Origin: Ditylenchus dipsaci
Taxonomy: Eukaryota; Nematoda; Chromadorea; Rhabditida; Anguinidae
Length of the DNA stretch: 64,000 bases
NCBI GenBank assembly: GCA_004194705.1
Contig: SADC01001291.1
Coordinates: 1,054,001-1,118,000 of the forward strand
Reading direction: 5' to 3'
Every line of letters starts with the position of its first letter. Position 1 is the stretch's first letter. Under the pieces are notes generated by a model, which was given only the letters and a program-made list of their open reading frames with translations, searched no databases and was not told the origin of the DNA. Positions 45,435 to 55,519 of the stretch are shown piece after piece. Both the position numbers and the translations under genes were made by a program.

Positions 45435-47407
45435 TCAAAAAACTAAGTGATGTTTTTGGCAATTTATTTCAACTGCTTGTAAGTGAACTTCTGCACTTTG
45501 TTTTTTTGAGCAATATCTTCCTAAAAATAAAATTCTTCGGGTTTTTTGATTTTGTTGTAATCTTACTAAGTGTTCAATTTGAGCCTTGCCATAAATCAAT
45601 CCACCTGCTTTCTCACTCTTTGCTATATTGTTGCGCTCGGATCCCCGGCTACCATCACAGTGGTGTCTTCACTTACCTGAATCCAATCTATTTTATTAGT
45701 CCAGTTAAAGGAAACATACTGGTTTAAGGGCTCTGGTTTCATCCAAGAATTGTTGTAACCTGTTTGCAAATCCAGGCGCAAAGCACTCTGGATCTAGGGC
45801 TACAAAGCATTGGCCCTAAAATCTCAGGAGGTCAGACAACTGTGATACATAGTTGTGAACTCACACAGTCAGCCACCTTGGCGGTCTCTCTCCATGTCCT
45901 CATGTTCTTGCCGTACTTGGAACCAGCCAACATGCCACAGAACAATTCCACCATCATAGCTAGACCGGTGCCCTTGTAGCCACCTGTTTGTTCGGATCCT
46001 CCCAGCGGCAAAAGTGCTCCACCATCCACCACTTGGGTGGGGTTGTCTGTGGGCTGGCCATGACTGTCTGCACCCATTGCAGAGGTATTTTCTGGCCTTT
46101 TCTTTCTGCCAACTCTACTTTGCCTAGGGCGACAGTGGTGGTGGCCATGTCCAAAGCGAAATTGTCGCCTGAGTTGGCAGCAGCGATGCAACTGATTGGA
46201 TTGGTTCCCAGCCCTGTAATAAACTTGTTTTCGACTAAAGATAACAATAATTCAAATTCGAATTGATTTGGGTTCGTATTTTAGTTTGAGTGGAGAGACC
46301 GGCCTAGGAATCGGCTCTGAATTTTTGACCGCAAGGTCGCTGTGGAACTGCAACCCAAAGCCGTGAAAATTTGACTGACCAACTTGGGCGGCTCTGTTGG
46401 GGTACATTAGGGGAGAAGTGTTAGTGAATGCCATTCCCTGAAAATAGACTACTAATATAAATGAATGATGGCCATGAAAACCAACCACAAAGCCTTGCTC
46501 AATCATTCTAAGAGGATAGAAGCCCGCAATGCAAAGTGGTTTGATGACTTAGCCACTACCCAGCCAATTCCGTGCTCCTTGGCCAATTGCATGGCTAGAT
46601 CGGTGCAGAAGTTGCCCACCACAACACCCAAGGCATTGTCGCCATCGACCCATGCTGTACCACCTTTCTGTTTCAGAACTTTAGGGTGGCCTGCAATTGG
46701 TAACTTATAAAACAGTCAACCTATTTGTGCGATATTTAGGCACTTAACGGTTAAGTCTTAATCCCAAAAAATATTGGGGGAGGTAGGCGCTTAAAAGGTG
46801 TCTTCTGGGGCATACAAAACTTTGTTCCAAAATCAATTTTAAAAAAATACAGTAAAGTATTTAGTTAGATAGGAGCAGCACTTCCCCTTTTTTGCTGAAT
46901 GGAAATATTTTTTTCACGCGCCTAATTAAACGCTCGCAAACTCAAAAATATCTAGTTTTTATCAATTTTTTTATTTTCTATACCAAAGATACCGACCGGT
47001 TGTAGTCAGCCCAGTGACCTTTTCACAGCCGCTACTAAAAATGAGAAAGTGTGATAATAAAAAGGTAAATTCAAGAATTCTGTAAGTTTTTGGAGGCTGT
47101 GGATACACGGATTTACAGTGACTGTGTGTGCAGAAAGCCATAGTCTTTACCATTGGTTTTGCATATGCCGGAGTGGACATCCTCCATGTAAATGCGCAAT
47201 CTGTTCAGCCCATGACTGTAATGACCTCGCATATCAGCTGAGATGAGCAGATCTGCTAGTTGGAGGGACTGCTGAGGATTTGCACCCACACTCACCATGC
47301 AATCATGCACAAATTGACGCATCTATATATTGGATATCATGTGACATATACAAATGGTCGGCAAATACCTGATCCACTGGTACCACATATTGGTCTGAGG
47401 CAGACAT
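45435..47407 (-). CDS. Ldh2-family (malate/L-lactate/ureidoglycolate-type) dehydrogenase, seven exons with three frameshifts
   Basis: NAD(P)-dependent oxidoreductase of the Ldh2/MDH2 fold; the substrate cannot be read from sequence. Exons: 47407-47369, 47322-47151, 46690-46486, 46437-46380, 46234-45865, 45815-45720 and 45676 to about 45435. Landmarks in order: LLISADMRGHYSHGLNRL, GGTAWVDGDNALGVVVGNFC, GWVVAKSSNH, GMAFTNTSPLMYPNR, GLGTNPIS, FALDMATTTVALGKVE, LLPLGGSEQTGGYKGTGLA and FAPGFANRL. Splice sites and phases fit only if single missing bases are allowed near 46530-46536, 46071-46076 and 45637-45641. Otherwise codons are intact, so this is either a very young pseudogene or a gene with assembly errors. 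The 3' end is approximate. Confidence 0.85.
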
Positions 47408-47409
47408 TT

Positions 47410-49940
47410 TAGGGCTTGAATAGTGTAGCAAACGAATGTTCTGATTGCAGCAGCAGTGGTAAAGGTAAAACGATTCTAAACTGACTGATTAATTGCTTTT
47501 ATAGGACAGCAATCACATACCATAGTTGTGGTGGAGGTATCTTTTAGTCCTTGTCTATCATTTGCCAATAGCCAGCCAGCAAGAAAACAACCAGGAGCAA
47601 GATAGGACAAAACAAACACAAGGGAGTACACAATAAACACGTGCTGGTGGTTGTTGTAAATGTTAGAGCAGTGTATCTAATTAATCTTGATTATGGTGCA
47701 AATTAAGTATTTTTATGTTTGTTTTAAATTATTAGCTTTTTCAGTGTTGCATCTTATTGTGTAGAAAAATGTTGCAAATATTTGATTCTTGGGTACTAGA
47801 GTAGTTCACGGTCGGTTAATTGGGCCTTATCCGGTTTTCGGTTAACCGGGATTTTGGCTACCCGGTTTTCGGTTACGGTTTTTCAGTTTTTTTTCGGTCG
47901 GTTAACCGGCTTGTACCCGGTTTTCGGTTTTTTTTGTCGTAAATTAACCGAAATTTTGCTGTACCCGGTTTTCGGTTTTCCCGGTTTTTTTGTACCCGGT
48001 TTTCGGTCGGTTTTTTTGGCCAAATACCCGGTCGGTCGGTTAACCGACCGGGTCGGTTAACCGACCGTGAACTACTCTATTGGGTACCTGCAAAGTTGTA
48101 GGTGGAGAGCAAGATAAAAAATCGTAAAACTTCATAAAATGTATTATAGGCTGTTTTCAGAGGCTAACAACTCAAATAAAACACGGATTTTTCTTCAAAA
48201 GTTCGTATTTTCAAATTCGCAACATAAAAAACTGTTATTGGTGATAAGCAGCTTATCAAGAAGCTTACCACAACTAACTCCTTCGGCCGACCCAAATTTT
48301 TTCTGGGCAGTTGTTTGCGTTTTCAAACTTCTAGAACCATTACAAAAATTAAAAGCGATTGCTACCCTATGTGCTGTTTGCTAAATTTAAGCTAAAAAGT
48401 GACTTTGCCATAGAAATTTTTTATTTTGTCTACTTTTTCGACTGTTCCAATGCTATTACATCCAATAAAAAAGCTCCATCATGAATTTTATTCATATTGT
48501 CAACTTTTATTAAAAAGGGAGTCTAAAATAAGAAAAAAGTTAAATATTTTTTGAAAAGAATCAATTTTCGGAGTACCACGGTCAATAGTTGGGATGTATA
48601 CTTCACTTGCTCCTTCGGGATTATTTATTTTATGTGATTTCTAACTCAGATTGTTAACATTAAAATCGCTTTATTTTTATTTTATTTTAAAGTGAAAAAA
48701 TAAATAAGTTGTTGACTAACAGGCTCTTACAATCTACCAACAACTAGACAGTACTTTTATTTGGATGTGCAGAAGGAGTTGTAGCTTGCAGACCACTTCA
48801 AAGGCACTATCACATACACAAGAAGTGGAGGATCTTGGGATATTTACAGCAAAGAGTATTTCAGTCTGCTTACTTTAGGGTTTGCAAATTACACAAGGGA
48901 GAAGAAATGGAAGTGACTAATTTTAGGATTTGACATATAGAAAAAGACTTTGAAAATTCACTGTAAGGAAGGTGAATTTTTTCACGTTTTTTAAATAATG
49001 GAGAAGCTTGTGAAGTTTGGAAAAATAGCCACATCGAATCCAAAGCGTCAATATATCCATCCACCAGTTAGTGAACATCAGGTGCCGGTGGTTCATTACC
49101 CTGAAAATAAACAAATTAATAGAGACCCCAATCACTATAGCTGGTACAATCCCAAGCAAAAGATTTTTCATCCCCTTACTCAAAAATTGCCATAACCCTT
49201 ATTTCCTTGATAAACACTAGCACGGGCGTTTTACTAAACTAAATAATAATTCCGTTCAAGACAATAAAAATTTAATTGAAAAAATTAATATTTGAATATT
49301 TATTGTCTTGAAGGGGATTCGAAATTTGACACTGAGTTTAGAATTTCACAAGCAGCTTTGTGTGCAACTCGACCATGCTGAACACCAATTTCATGTTAGA
49401 ATTCAAATTTTCCTTAGCAGGGATTTTTTTTTTGAATAAAACGTATGAATACCAGCTGAATAAATTTCAGATCTGTTTCTTTAAAATTTGAAAGGGTTAT
49501 TTTAAAGTAAAATAATCCTCATTAATTCCTATTTCTTATAAATACAAAACTTAAAAAAGTGAAAAATGGTATAGCGTAAAGACCATGTCATCCGTTAGCA
49601 AATTTACATCAGTCCGAAAAAGGGAAACATGTCACGAAAAAGAACTTTTTTTCGCAAGACCGATCGGTGTAAAAATGATCAGCAGGAAATTCTGAGCAAG
49701 ACGATTAGCTTAGTACTAACACAGTGTTAAAAAAACTTCACACTTGTGATGATTTTCTAGCTAAGTAATACGCTAAAAAAATAAGATATCCATAAAGCAG
49801 ATATTGTTTTAAAAATGTGAGCAAAATGAGTGGACTCACAGTCTCAAACCGCACACCTGCAGCGTAGATCCGAGTGCGGACCTACTCATTCTTTACCTTT
49901 TTCCATTATAAGTAACTGGTGGAAAGCTTATTACATAGGC
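47410..49940. other. Intergenic stretch upstream of the Ldh2-family gene
   Basis: Contains the hAT-like MITE at 47797-48079. Open frames at 48139-48384 (plus) and 48923-49183 (minus, N-terminal hydrophobic MKNLLLGIVPAIVIGVSIN) are unrecognised; the latter might be a small membrane protein. No gene is called. Confidence 0.35.
47797..48079. mobile_element. 283-bp hAT-like MITE, copy 1
   Basis: Ends tagagtagttcacggtcgg and its complement; exact 8-bp flanks ttgggtac at 47789-47796 and 48080-48087. The interior is made of ggttaaccg/cggttttcgg repeats. The element at 54931-55213 has the same length and near-identical sequence in the other orientation. Confidence 0.88.
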
Positions 49941-50173
49941 CCATAGTTGCACGTGCGTCGGCGCCGGTGTGCGCCTCGAAAATTTTCAGAAATAAGGCGC
50001 CGGCGCTTGCGCCGATTTTTGAAAAACTCCGGTTCCGGCGCCGGCGCCCGGTTTCCAAGCGAATTTCAGTATTTTTTCTAATATGTCTTTTTTCAAAAAT
50101 TTGCAATCTTTTTAATTTTTATTGATTTTCGCTTTAAAAAATAACACGATTCATTCTTTTTTGTACATATAGT

Positions 50174-50357
50174 TGTTGTGTTGTCGTATAAATCGTCTAT
50201 TGTCTCACGACGATTTATCACTGTAAACAGTATATAAGGATCTGAACGTATGTGTTCAGATCAGTCGTGAGTGGAATAAAGAATAAAGCTAGTCGTGTGC
50301 TTCTCTCTCTCTCTTGTTGGTTCAATCACTCTATTTCCTTTCCATCAGGATACAACA
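50174..50357 (+). repeat. Left LTR
   Basis: 184 bp with a tatataagg TATA-like box near 50230 and aataaa motifs near 50276-50285; identical by eye to the right LTR. Confidence 0.93.
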
Positions 50358-50372
50358 GTGGCGCAGTCAGCA

Positions 50373-51249
50373 ATGGATATGGACCAGCTCAAGCAAATAT
50401 TGGAAGCCCAGACAAATCAGCACGCACTGGCTCTTCAACAGCAGCAACAACATCATCAGGAATCTCTGGCTCAATTGGTGGTTCTTCTCCAGCAGCAAAA
50501 CCGTGGTGGTGGTGGTGACAATCTACAGCCAGCTCGTGCCGCAATCTCTACTCTTCCGCAATTGCCAGACATGGAAATCTTCTCTGCTGATGACAGTGAT
50601 CCGGCCAAATTCGACAACTGGATTCAGCGCTTCTCCTTCTCTCTGGAATGCACAGCTCCGTCTATGGATGACAAAGCAAAAGTAAAACTCCTGATGACCA
50701 AGCTATCTTCAGAAGCCTTCTCCGAGTACAAAAAGAGCTGTCTTCCAAATGATGTGGTGGATTTCGATTATGCCGCTACTGTCAGCAAGCTCTCAAAGCT
50801 CTTCTCCTCCCTACGCTCTCTGGTGATTGATCGCTACGAGTGCCTCCGGATAGCCAAAGATGAATTCGAAGATTTTCGTCACTACTTCAACCGCTTGAAA
50901 GGTCAGTTCCGTCTATTCAAGTTCAGTGAGCTCAAAGAAGATCAGTTCAAATGCTTGGTTCTCCTTCTCGGCCTCAAATCTCCAAAGGATGCTGCATTGC
51001 GAACTCGTCTCCTCCATCGCCTCAATGAATTGGGAGATGCCGTCAAGTTCGAAACTACTCTGGAAGAAACGGTGGCCTACCTGTCTACCATCGCCGAGTC
51101 CAAGCATCTGGAACGCTCTCAAGTCTACTCAGCCGGGATCAATCAAATCAGCAAATCAAGAGCCGCTCTTCCGTCCAAATCATGCTTTAGATGTGGTCAA
51201 CTGCACTGGTCAGACGAATGCCTCTTCTGCCATCATCAGATATCTCAGT
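50373..51249 (+). CDS. gag-like polyprotein of the LTR retrotransposon
   Basis: Starts MDMDQLKQILEAQTNQ 15 bases after the LTR, continues with a Gln-rich helix, a gag-like helical domain (about residues 65-260: FDNWIQRFSF, LLMTKLSSEAF, FRHYFNRLKGQFR) and ends in a zinc-knuckle-like CFRCGQLHWSDEC (C-x2-C-x3-H-x4-C). This resembles gag of metazoan Gypsy-type elements. The frame then runs into the inserted minisatellite element at 51250, which supplies an artificial C-terminus. Confidence 0.82.
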
Positions 51250-51602
51250 GGTATTCGATAGATATCCCCCGCATATATCCCCCCAGCACATATCCCCCGA
51301 CATATATCCCCCGACATATATCCCCCGACATATATCCCCCCGCAGATATCCCCCAACATATATCCCCCCGCAGATATCCCCCCAGCAGTTGATGGGTATA
51401 TATCTCCCCACATATATCTCCCCACACTTATCTCCCCAGCATATATCTCCCCAGTATATATCTCCCCATATATACAGTCCACCACTGAACCTGGTATTAT
51501 CCATCGCTTAGCAACCTGAATACTGCTCTAGGTAAATTCACCCTCTACAAACTACCTCTCTACATACTCGCCCCTCAGTAAATTCCCATGCGGTAAATTC
51601 CC

Positions 51603-51650
51603 CTCCACATTTAGAGGTTACAGGTTCAAATCCTGGTGGTAGCAGACATT
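51603..51650 (+). repeat. tRNA-like B-box fragment
   Basis: The ggttcaaatcc B-box in a ttacaggttcaaatcctggt context is followed by a T-run. Likely a SINE remnant; no intact cloverleaf. Confidence 0.35.
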
Positions 51651-51949
51651 TTTTTCTTGAATAACGGTCATAAAATATTTATTATAAGACCAGTAATCCT
51701 CAAAGTGGGTAGGACATCACCTGGTACCCTTCTCTAAATGGGTATTCACCTCCAGAATCTAAAATTTTGAATTTTAGCTAATTATCATCATCCGTAAAAT
51801 AAAAATTATTATACCCTATCCAGAATTGTGTCCTGAACGCGCTTTGGTGATAGTATCCGCCTGGGTGGCCTACAAAATTAAAATTTCTTAAGAATAAAAA
51901 ATAAACCAATTTTATAACTTAAAATTGCGTGAGGAATTGGGTTTGTTAA

Positions 51950-52170
51950 GACTAAAAGTGCGATTTTACCTACCTAACCCCAAACCTGGGGTGGATACCA
52001 TCTGCACAGGTTCATATGCAGGTAACAGTAGAGGTATATTCACCCAAATGACCTGAAAAGTTGAACCCTTGTCTTTTCATATCTAAAATTATGGTAAAAA
52101 AGGTATGCACCCAGGTGGATTCGAACCAGCAACTTCTACATCACCCCTGAGAATCCATAAACCAAACCCA
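51950..52170 (-). repeat. SINE-like repeat shared with 56560-56700
   Basis: Contains aagtgcgattttacc and ends at ggattcgaacc, an inverted B-box. The same arrangement (gttgcgattttaccc ... aattcgaacc) occurs at about 56560-56690. Confidence 0.4.
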
Positions 52171-52172
52171 GT

Positions 52173-52478
52173 GGTCGACCACTTGGATCAAAATTTTTTT
52201 TACGTTTTCGGGTTTCAAAACAACTTTTCTGCACTAATTCGAGCATGCTGAAGATGGTTTGACAGTGATAAAATTACGTTTTATCGACAAATTTTTGAGT
52301 TATCACTAACGATTGATTTATCAAAATCAATCGTTAGCAATAAGTCGAAAATTTCTCGAGAAAACGTGATTTTGCCACTGTCAAACCATCTTCAGCATGC
52401 TCGAATTAGTGCAGAAAACATGTTTTGGAACCCGAAAACGTAAAAAAAAAATTTTGATCCAAGTGGACGACCACTTGG
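52173..52478. repeat. 300-bp near-perfect palindrome
   Basis: Arms begin gtcgaccacttggatcaaaa and end with the complement; the centre contains the inverted pair aacgattgatt/aatcaatcgtt. Probably a fold-back MITE nested in the 51250-52758 insertion. Confidence 0.85.
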
Positions 52479-52758
52479 TTTTGTTGTCCCTCAGGATAAG
52501 TACCTACCCGATATGGGTGTGTGGTTAGTGAAATCAAAACTAAGTCCGGTCCCTACGTGTCCCTTATATAAAGAGTCGACTGTATGTGGGAGATATATGT
52601 GGGGAGATATATACCCATAAACTGCTGGGGGATATCTGCGGGGGATATATGTTGGGGGGATCTGCGGGGGATATATGTCGGGGGATATATGTCGGGGGGA
52701 TATATGTCGGGGGGATATATGCTGGGGGGATATATGCGGGGGATATATACTCATAACC

Positions 52759-53850
52759 ATCTCAGTCAATGGCCAAATCGTCTCCTTCATTCTGGATTCA
52801 GCTGCCGAGGTATCAACCATATCTGAGGAAAGCTACAAATCAATTGGATCGCCTTCTCTCTCTTCAAGCACAGTTCAGGGCCGACTCTACAATGGTGCCA
52901 GCTGCCACTTCAAAGGACAGTTCGAAGCCTCTCTACAGTCAAATGAAGGCTCTTCAATACAAACTCTCCGCGTGGCCAAGAATGGGCTGCTGAATGTGCT
53001 AGGAATCCAAGCTCTGGATTCTCTCGGATTTCTTGACAAGCCTCTCCGCCAACTGGGTGTCAAGTCAATCAACCTGTTACAGCTCAGCTCAACTGGTAAC
53101 CAGGATCTTTCGCAGCCTTCCAAAAGTCGCAGCAGCAAGCCTTCCTCGCCGTGCTCTACCTGTGGACTCATGCATTGGAACAGCAGCTACCCTCATCGCA
53201 AGTCAAAAGCGAGACGTTCCAAGCAGCCTGCTGGTCGTCAATCCGTCAGTCAGTTGTCGTCCGCTTTTCAAGTGCAACCTGCCAACAAGAAGAAAGTGAC
53301 CAATCAAGCAACTCGTCTTCAAGTCAGTCAGTTGTCGTCCGCTTCTCAAGTGCAACCTGCCAACAAGAAGAAAGTGACCAATCAAGCAACTCGTCTTCAA
53401 GTCAGTCAGTTGTCGTCCGCTTCTCAAGTGCAACCTGCCAACAAGAAGAAAGTGACTAATCAAGCAACTCGCCTTCAAATCAGTCAGTTGCCGTCCGCTT
53501 CTCAAGTGCAGCCTGCCAACAAGAAGAAAGTGACCAATCAAGCAACTCGTCTTCAAGCAAGTGACAGTCTCTCGCTCCGTATCTTCTACAACAGTCAAAA
53601 GAAGGAGGGGAAACGCCATACGTCGCTCCAATCTCGTCAGTCAGTCACACCAGGGATTCAGCAGCCAAAGGTCGACATATGGAACAGTCAATATAGCCAC
53701 AAGTGCCAGCCTGCAACAGTGGAAGTTCCTCGGCCAGAAATGCGCATCACTGCTGTCCAAGAAGAAGCCAAAAAGAAGCAAGTCTCTTATTCTTCAAAAT
53801 CTCTGTCCACCAAACCCTTTGTACAGGGGAGGTGTTGTGTTGTCGTATAA
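52759..53850 (+). CDS. Protease-like ORF of the LTR retrotransposon with a 4 x 78-bp internal repeat
   Basis: The frame resumes after the insertion with ISVNGQIVSFILDSAAEVST, a retroviral-type aspartic protease active-site region, although DSA replaces the usual D-[ST]-G. A CSTCGLMHW motif echoes the gag knuckle. From 53245 to 53556 four 78-bp repeats encode a 26-residue unit (SSASQVQPANKKKVTNQAT). The ORF ends a few bases before the right LTR. Relative to gag it lies one base back, the usual gag-pro frameshift arrangement, once the insertion and one duplicated 8-mer are set aside. Confidence 0.75.
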   Translation: MSVNGQIVSFILDSAAEVSTISEESYKSIGSPSLSSSTVQGRLYNGASCHFKGQFEASLQSNEGSSIQTLRVAKNGLLNVLGIQALDSLGFLDKPLRQLGVKSINLLQLSSTGNQDLSQPSKSRSSKPSSPCSTCGLMHWNSSYPHRKSKARRSKQPAGRQSVSQLSSAFQVQPANKKKVTNQATRLQVSQLSSASQVQPANKKKVTNQATRLQVSQLSSASQVQPANKKKVTNQATRLQISQLPSASQVQPANKKKVTNQATRLQASDSLSLRIFYNSQKKEGKRHTSLQSRQSVTPGIQQPKVDIWNSQYSHKCQPATVEVPRPEMRITAVQEEAKKKQVSYSSKSLSTKPFVQGRCCVVV

Positions 53851-54016
53851 ATCGTCTATTGTCTCACGACGATTTATCACTGTAAACAGTATATAAGGAT
53901 CTGAACGTATGTGTTCAGATCAGTCGTGAGTGGAATAAAGAATAAAGCTAGTCGTGTGCTTCTCTCTCTCTCTTGTTGGTTCAATCACTCTATTTCCTTT
54001 CCATCAGGATACAACA
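53833..54016 (+). repeat. Right LTR
   Basis: 184 bp, identical by eye to the left LTR, followed by the duplicated target atagt. Confidence 0.93.
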
Positions 54017-54689
54017 ATAGTTAAACAAAAAATCATGAAATTGATGAAGTTTCAGCAATTGAACTTGTTACAATGAACTTTCAACCTACACTATTTTGCA
54101 TGCACTTAACAAGCTTATTACTGGTCTAGGTTTTACTTACCACTGGCCCTGCTAACGTATAAAATGTTGTTTAATGTTGTTGTTTGTGTTGTTTATGTTG
54201 TTTGTGCAAGCACAGCGCCTGTGAATCGCACGTATATACTACTTCAATGCGACCAGCTGAAGGAAAAAGTCGCATCGATAATTGTAAAAATGTATAACCA
54301 TGTTTTTGTATAACAAGAGAAAGATAAATTCATGTCACTCTTCTTATTGATAATGAAAAAACGAAATTTTTTGGGAAACAAACATTTTTTTAGTTACTTT
54401 CAGATTTTTCCGGCGCCCGGAGCCAAAAAATGTCCGGCGCTACGTAATGCGCTCGGCGCTGATTTTTTGAAAACCCCAGCGCCGGTTCCGGCGCCCGGCG
54501 CCTCCAGAATAGCCGGCGCCCATTTTCGAAACCCCGGCGCAGCTGCCAAAAAAATTTTGCGTGCAACTATGCATTTCTCAGGCCTGTTTCTAATAATAAA
54601 AAAAACTAGTAAAAAAAGCTTTCCAGTAGAGTGAAAAAGTTATGGACATTTCCCAGTGAAAGGGCAAAAAACACATAGCAGAAGCTGAG

Positions 54690-55504
54690 TCAACATACCG
54701 GTCCATCACCACCAGCCTGACTAGGCTTGCCTTCCAATTGACCTTGATTGTTGCGGTTGTTAGATCGCATGCTGGATGGTCGCAGGAAGAACTGAAAGAC
54801 CGCAATTAGACCAAGCCTTAGATCTGACCAAATTTTTCACCATGAACATGGCCAGCAGACCCCAAGCCATAGCTATCAACATCATGTTGCTGCCGCCGCT
54901 GCCATCACCTGTCATTGTTGACCTGAATACTAGAGTAGTTCACGGTCGGTTAACCGACCCGGTCGGTTAACCGACCGACCGGGTATTTGGCCAAAAAAAC
55001 CGACCGAAAAACCGGGTACAAAAAAACCGGGAAAACCGAAAACCGGGTACAGCAAAATTCGGTTAATTTACGACAAAAAAAACCGAAAACCGGGTACAAG
55101 CCGGTTAACCGACCGAAAAAAAACTGAAAAACCGTAACCGAAAACCGGGTAGCCAAAATCCCGGTTAACCGAAAACCGGATAAGGCCCAATTAACCGACC
55201 GTGAACTACTCTACTGAATACAGATAAAAAATTAGACTGGACAATTGAATTGGCACTTCACTTACGTGGTGCAGTCAGTGTCTGTGCAGTCTGCTTGCGA
55301 GTCACGAAGCTAAAATTTAATAATGCTACAGAAACTTTAAAAAATGGTGTCAATCCCGAGTTCACACAATCTCTTAAAAGGGGTGGGGGACTAGAAGGTT
55401 TAGTGTGAACTAGGATAATCGTCAAAGTTTTGCTTTACCAATGAGAGAAGTCGTCTCATCATGGCTTCATGGTTGAAGACACACTCGCATGGGTCGTCGG
55501 ACAT
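54690..55504 (-). CDS. SMIM14: SMIM14 (small integral membrane protein 14) orthologue, four exons
   Basis: Small single-pass ER membrane protein. Exons 55504-55439, 55309-55266, 54922-54829 and 54791-54690 give 101 codons (human 99). The N-terminus MSDDPCECVFNHEAMMRRLL has the conserved DPCECV and MRRLL; exon 2 encodes LRDSQADCTDTDC, matching the vertebrate CTDTEC motif; exon 3 encodes the membrane segment (MMLIAMAWGLLAMFMV); exon 4 begins FFLRPSSMRSNN, matching the family FLLRPP. Intron 3 is only 37 bp. The last codons read through a possible donor (ccg|gtatgt), so the C-terminus may differ. A hAT-like MITE sits directly against the exon 3 acceptor. Confidence 0.9.
54931..55213. mobile_element. 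283-bp hAT-like MITE, copy 2, at the SMIM14 exon 3 splice acceptor
   Basis: Ends tagagtagttcacggtcgg and its complement; exact 8-bp flanks ctgaatac at 54923-54930 and 55214-55221. Same length and sequence type as the copy at 47797-48079. Confidence 0.9.
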
Positions 55505-55519
55505 TTCTGGTTTGCGTTC

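Larger units (their letters stand above)
51250..52758. mobile_element. Insertion with minisatellite arms inside the retrotransposon, 8-bp target duplication
   Basis: Flanked by atctcagt at 51242-51249 and 52759-52766. The arms (about 51263-51440 and 52585-52745) are inverted tandem arrays of a cccccgacatatat-type unit. The interior holds tRNA-like fragments and a 300-bp palindrome. Length is 1509 bp. Confidence 0.85.
50174..54016 (+). mobile_element. LTR retrotransposon with gag and protease only, recent insertion
   Basis: Two 184-bp LTRs (50174-50357 and 53833-54016) appear identical base for base, start TGTTG and end CAACA, and are flanked by the 5-bp duplication atagt (50169-50173, 54017-54021). 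A primer-binding-like site (tggcgcagtcagca) follows the left LTR and a purine tract (acaggggagg) precedes the right one. Between are a gag-like frame and a protease-like frame; no reverse transcriptase, RNase H or integrase is present, so it must be mobilised by another element. A 1.5-kb foreign element interrupts the gag-protease junction. Confidence 0.92.
49942..54571. mobile_element. GC-rich hAT-like element split by an LTR retrotransposon
   Basis: The left end catagttgcacg and right end cgtgcaactatg are inverted; both subterminal regions are packed with ggcgccgg motifs (49955-50055 and 54410-54545). The LTR element at 50174-54016 with its own duplication sits between them. No convincing target duplication was seen for the outer element. 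Confidence 0.6.

Noticed and set aside
46971..47051. Possible extra Ldh2 exon (LQPVGIFG-like)
   Set aside because: Needs an in-frame TGA, and exon 47322-47151 already joins in phase to 46690-46486, which carries the true motif.
51258..51480. CRISPR-like array (regular cccccgacatatat repeats)
   Set aside because: No unique spacers; it is a direct minisatellite with an inverted twin, in a eukaryotic genome.
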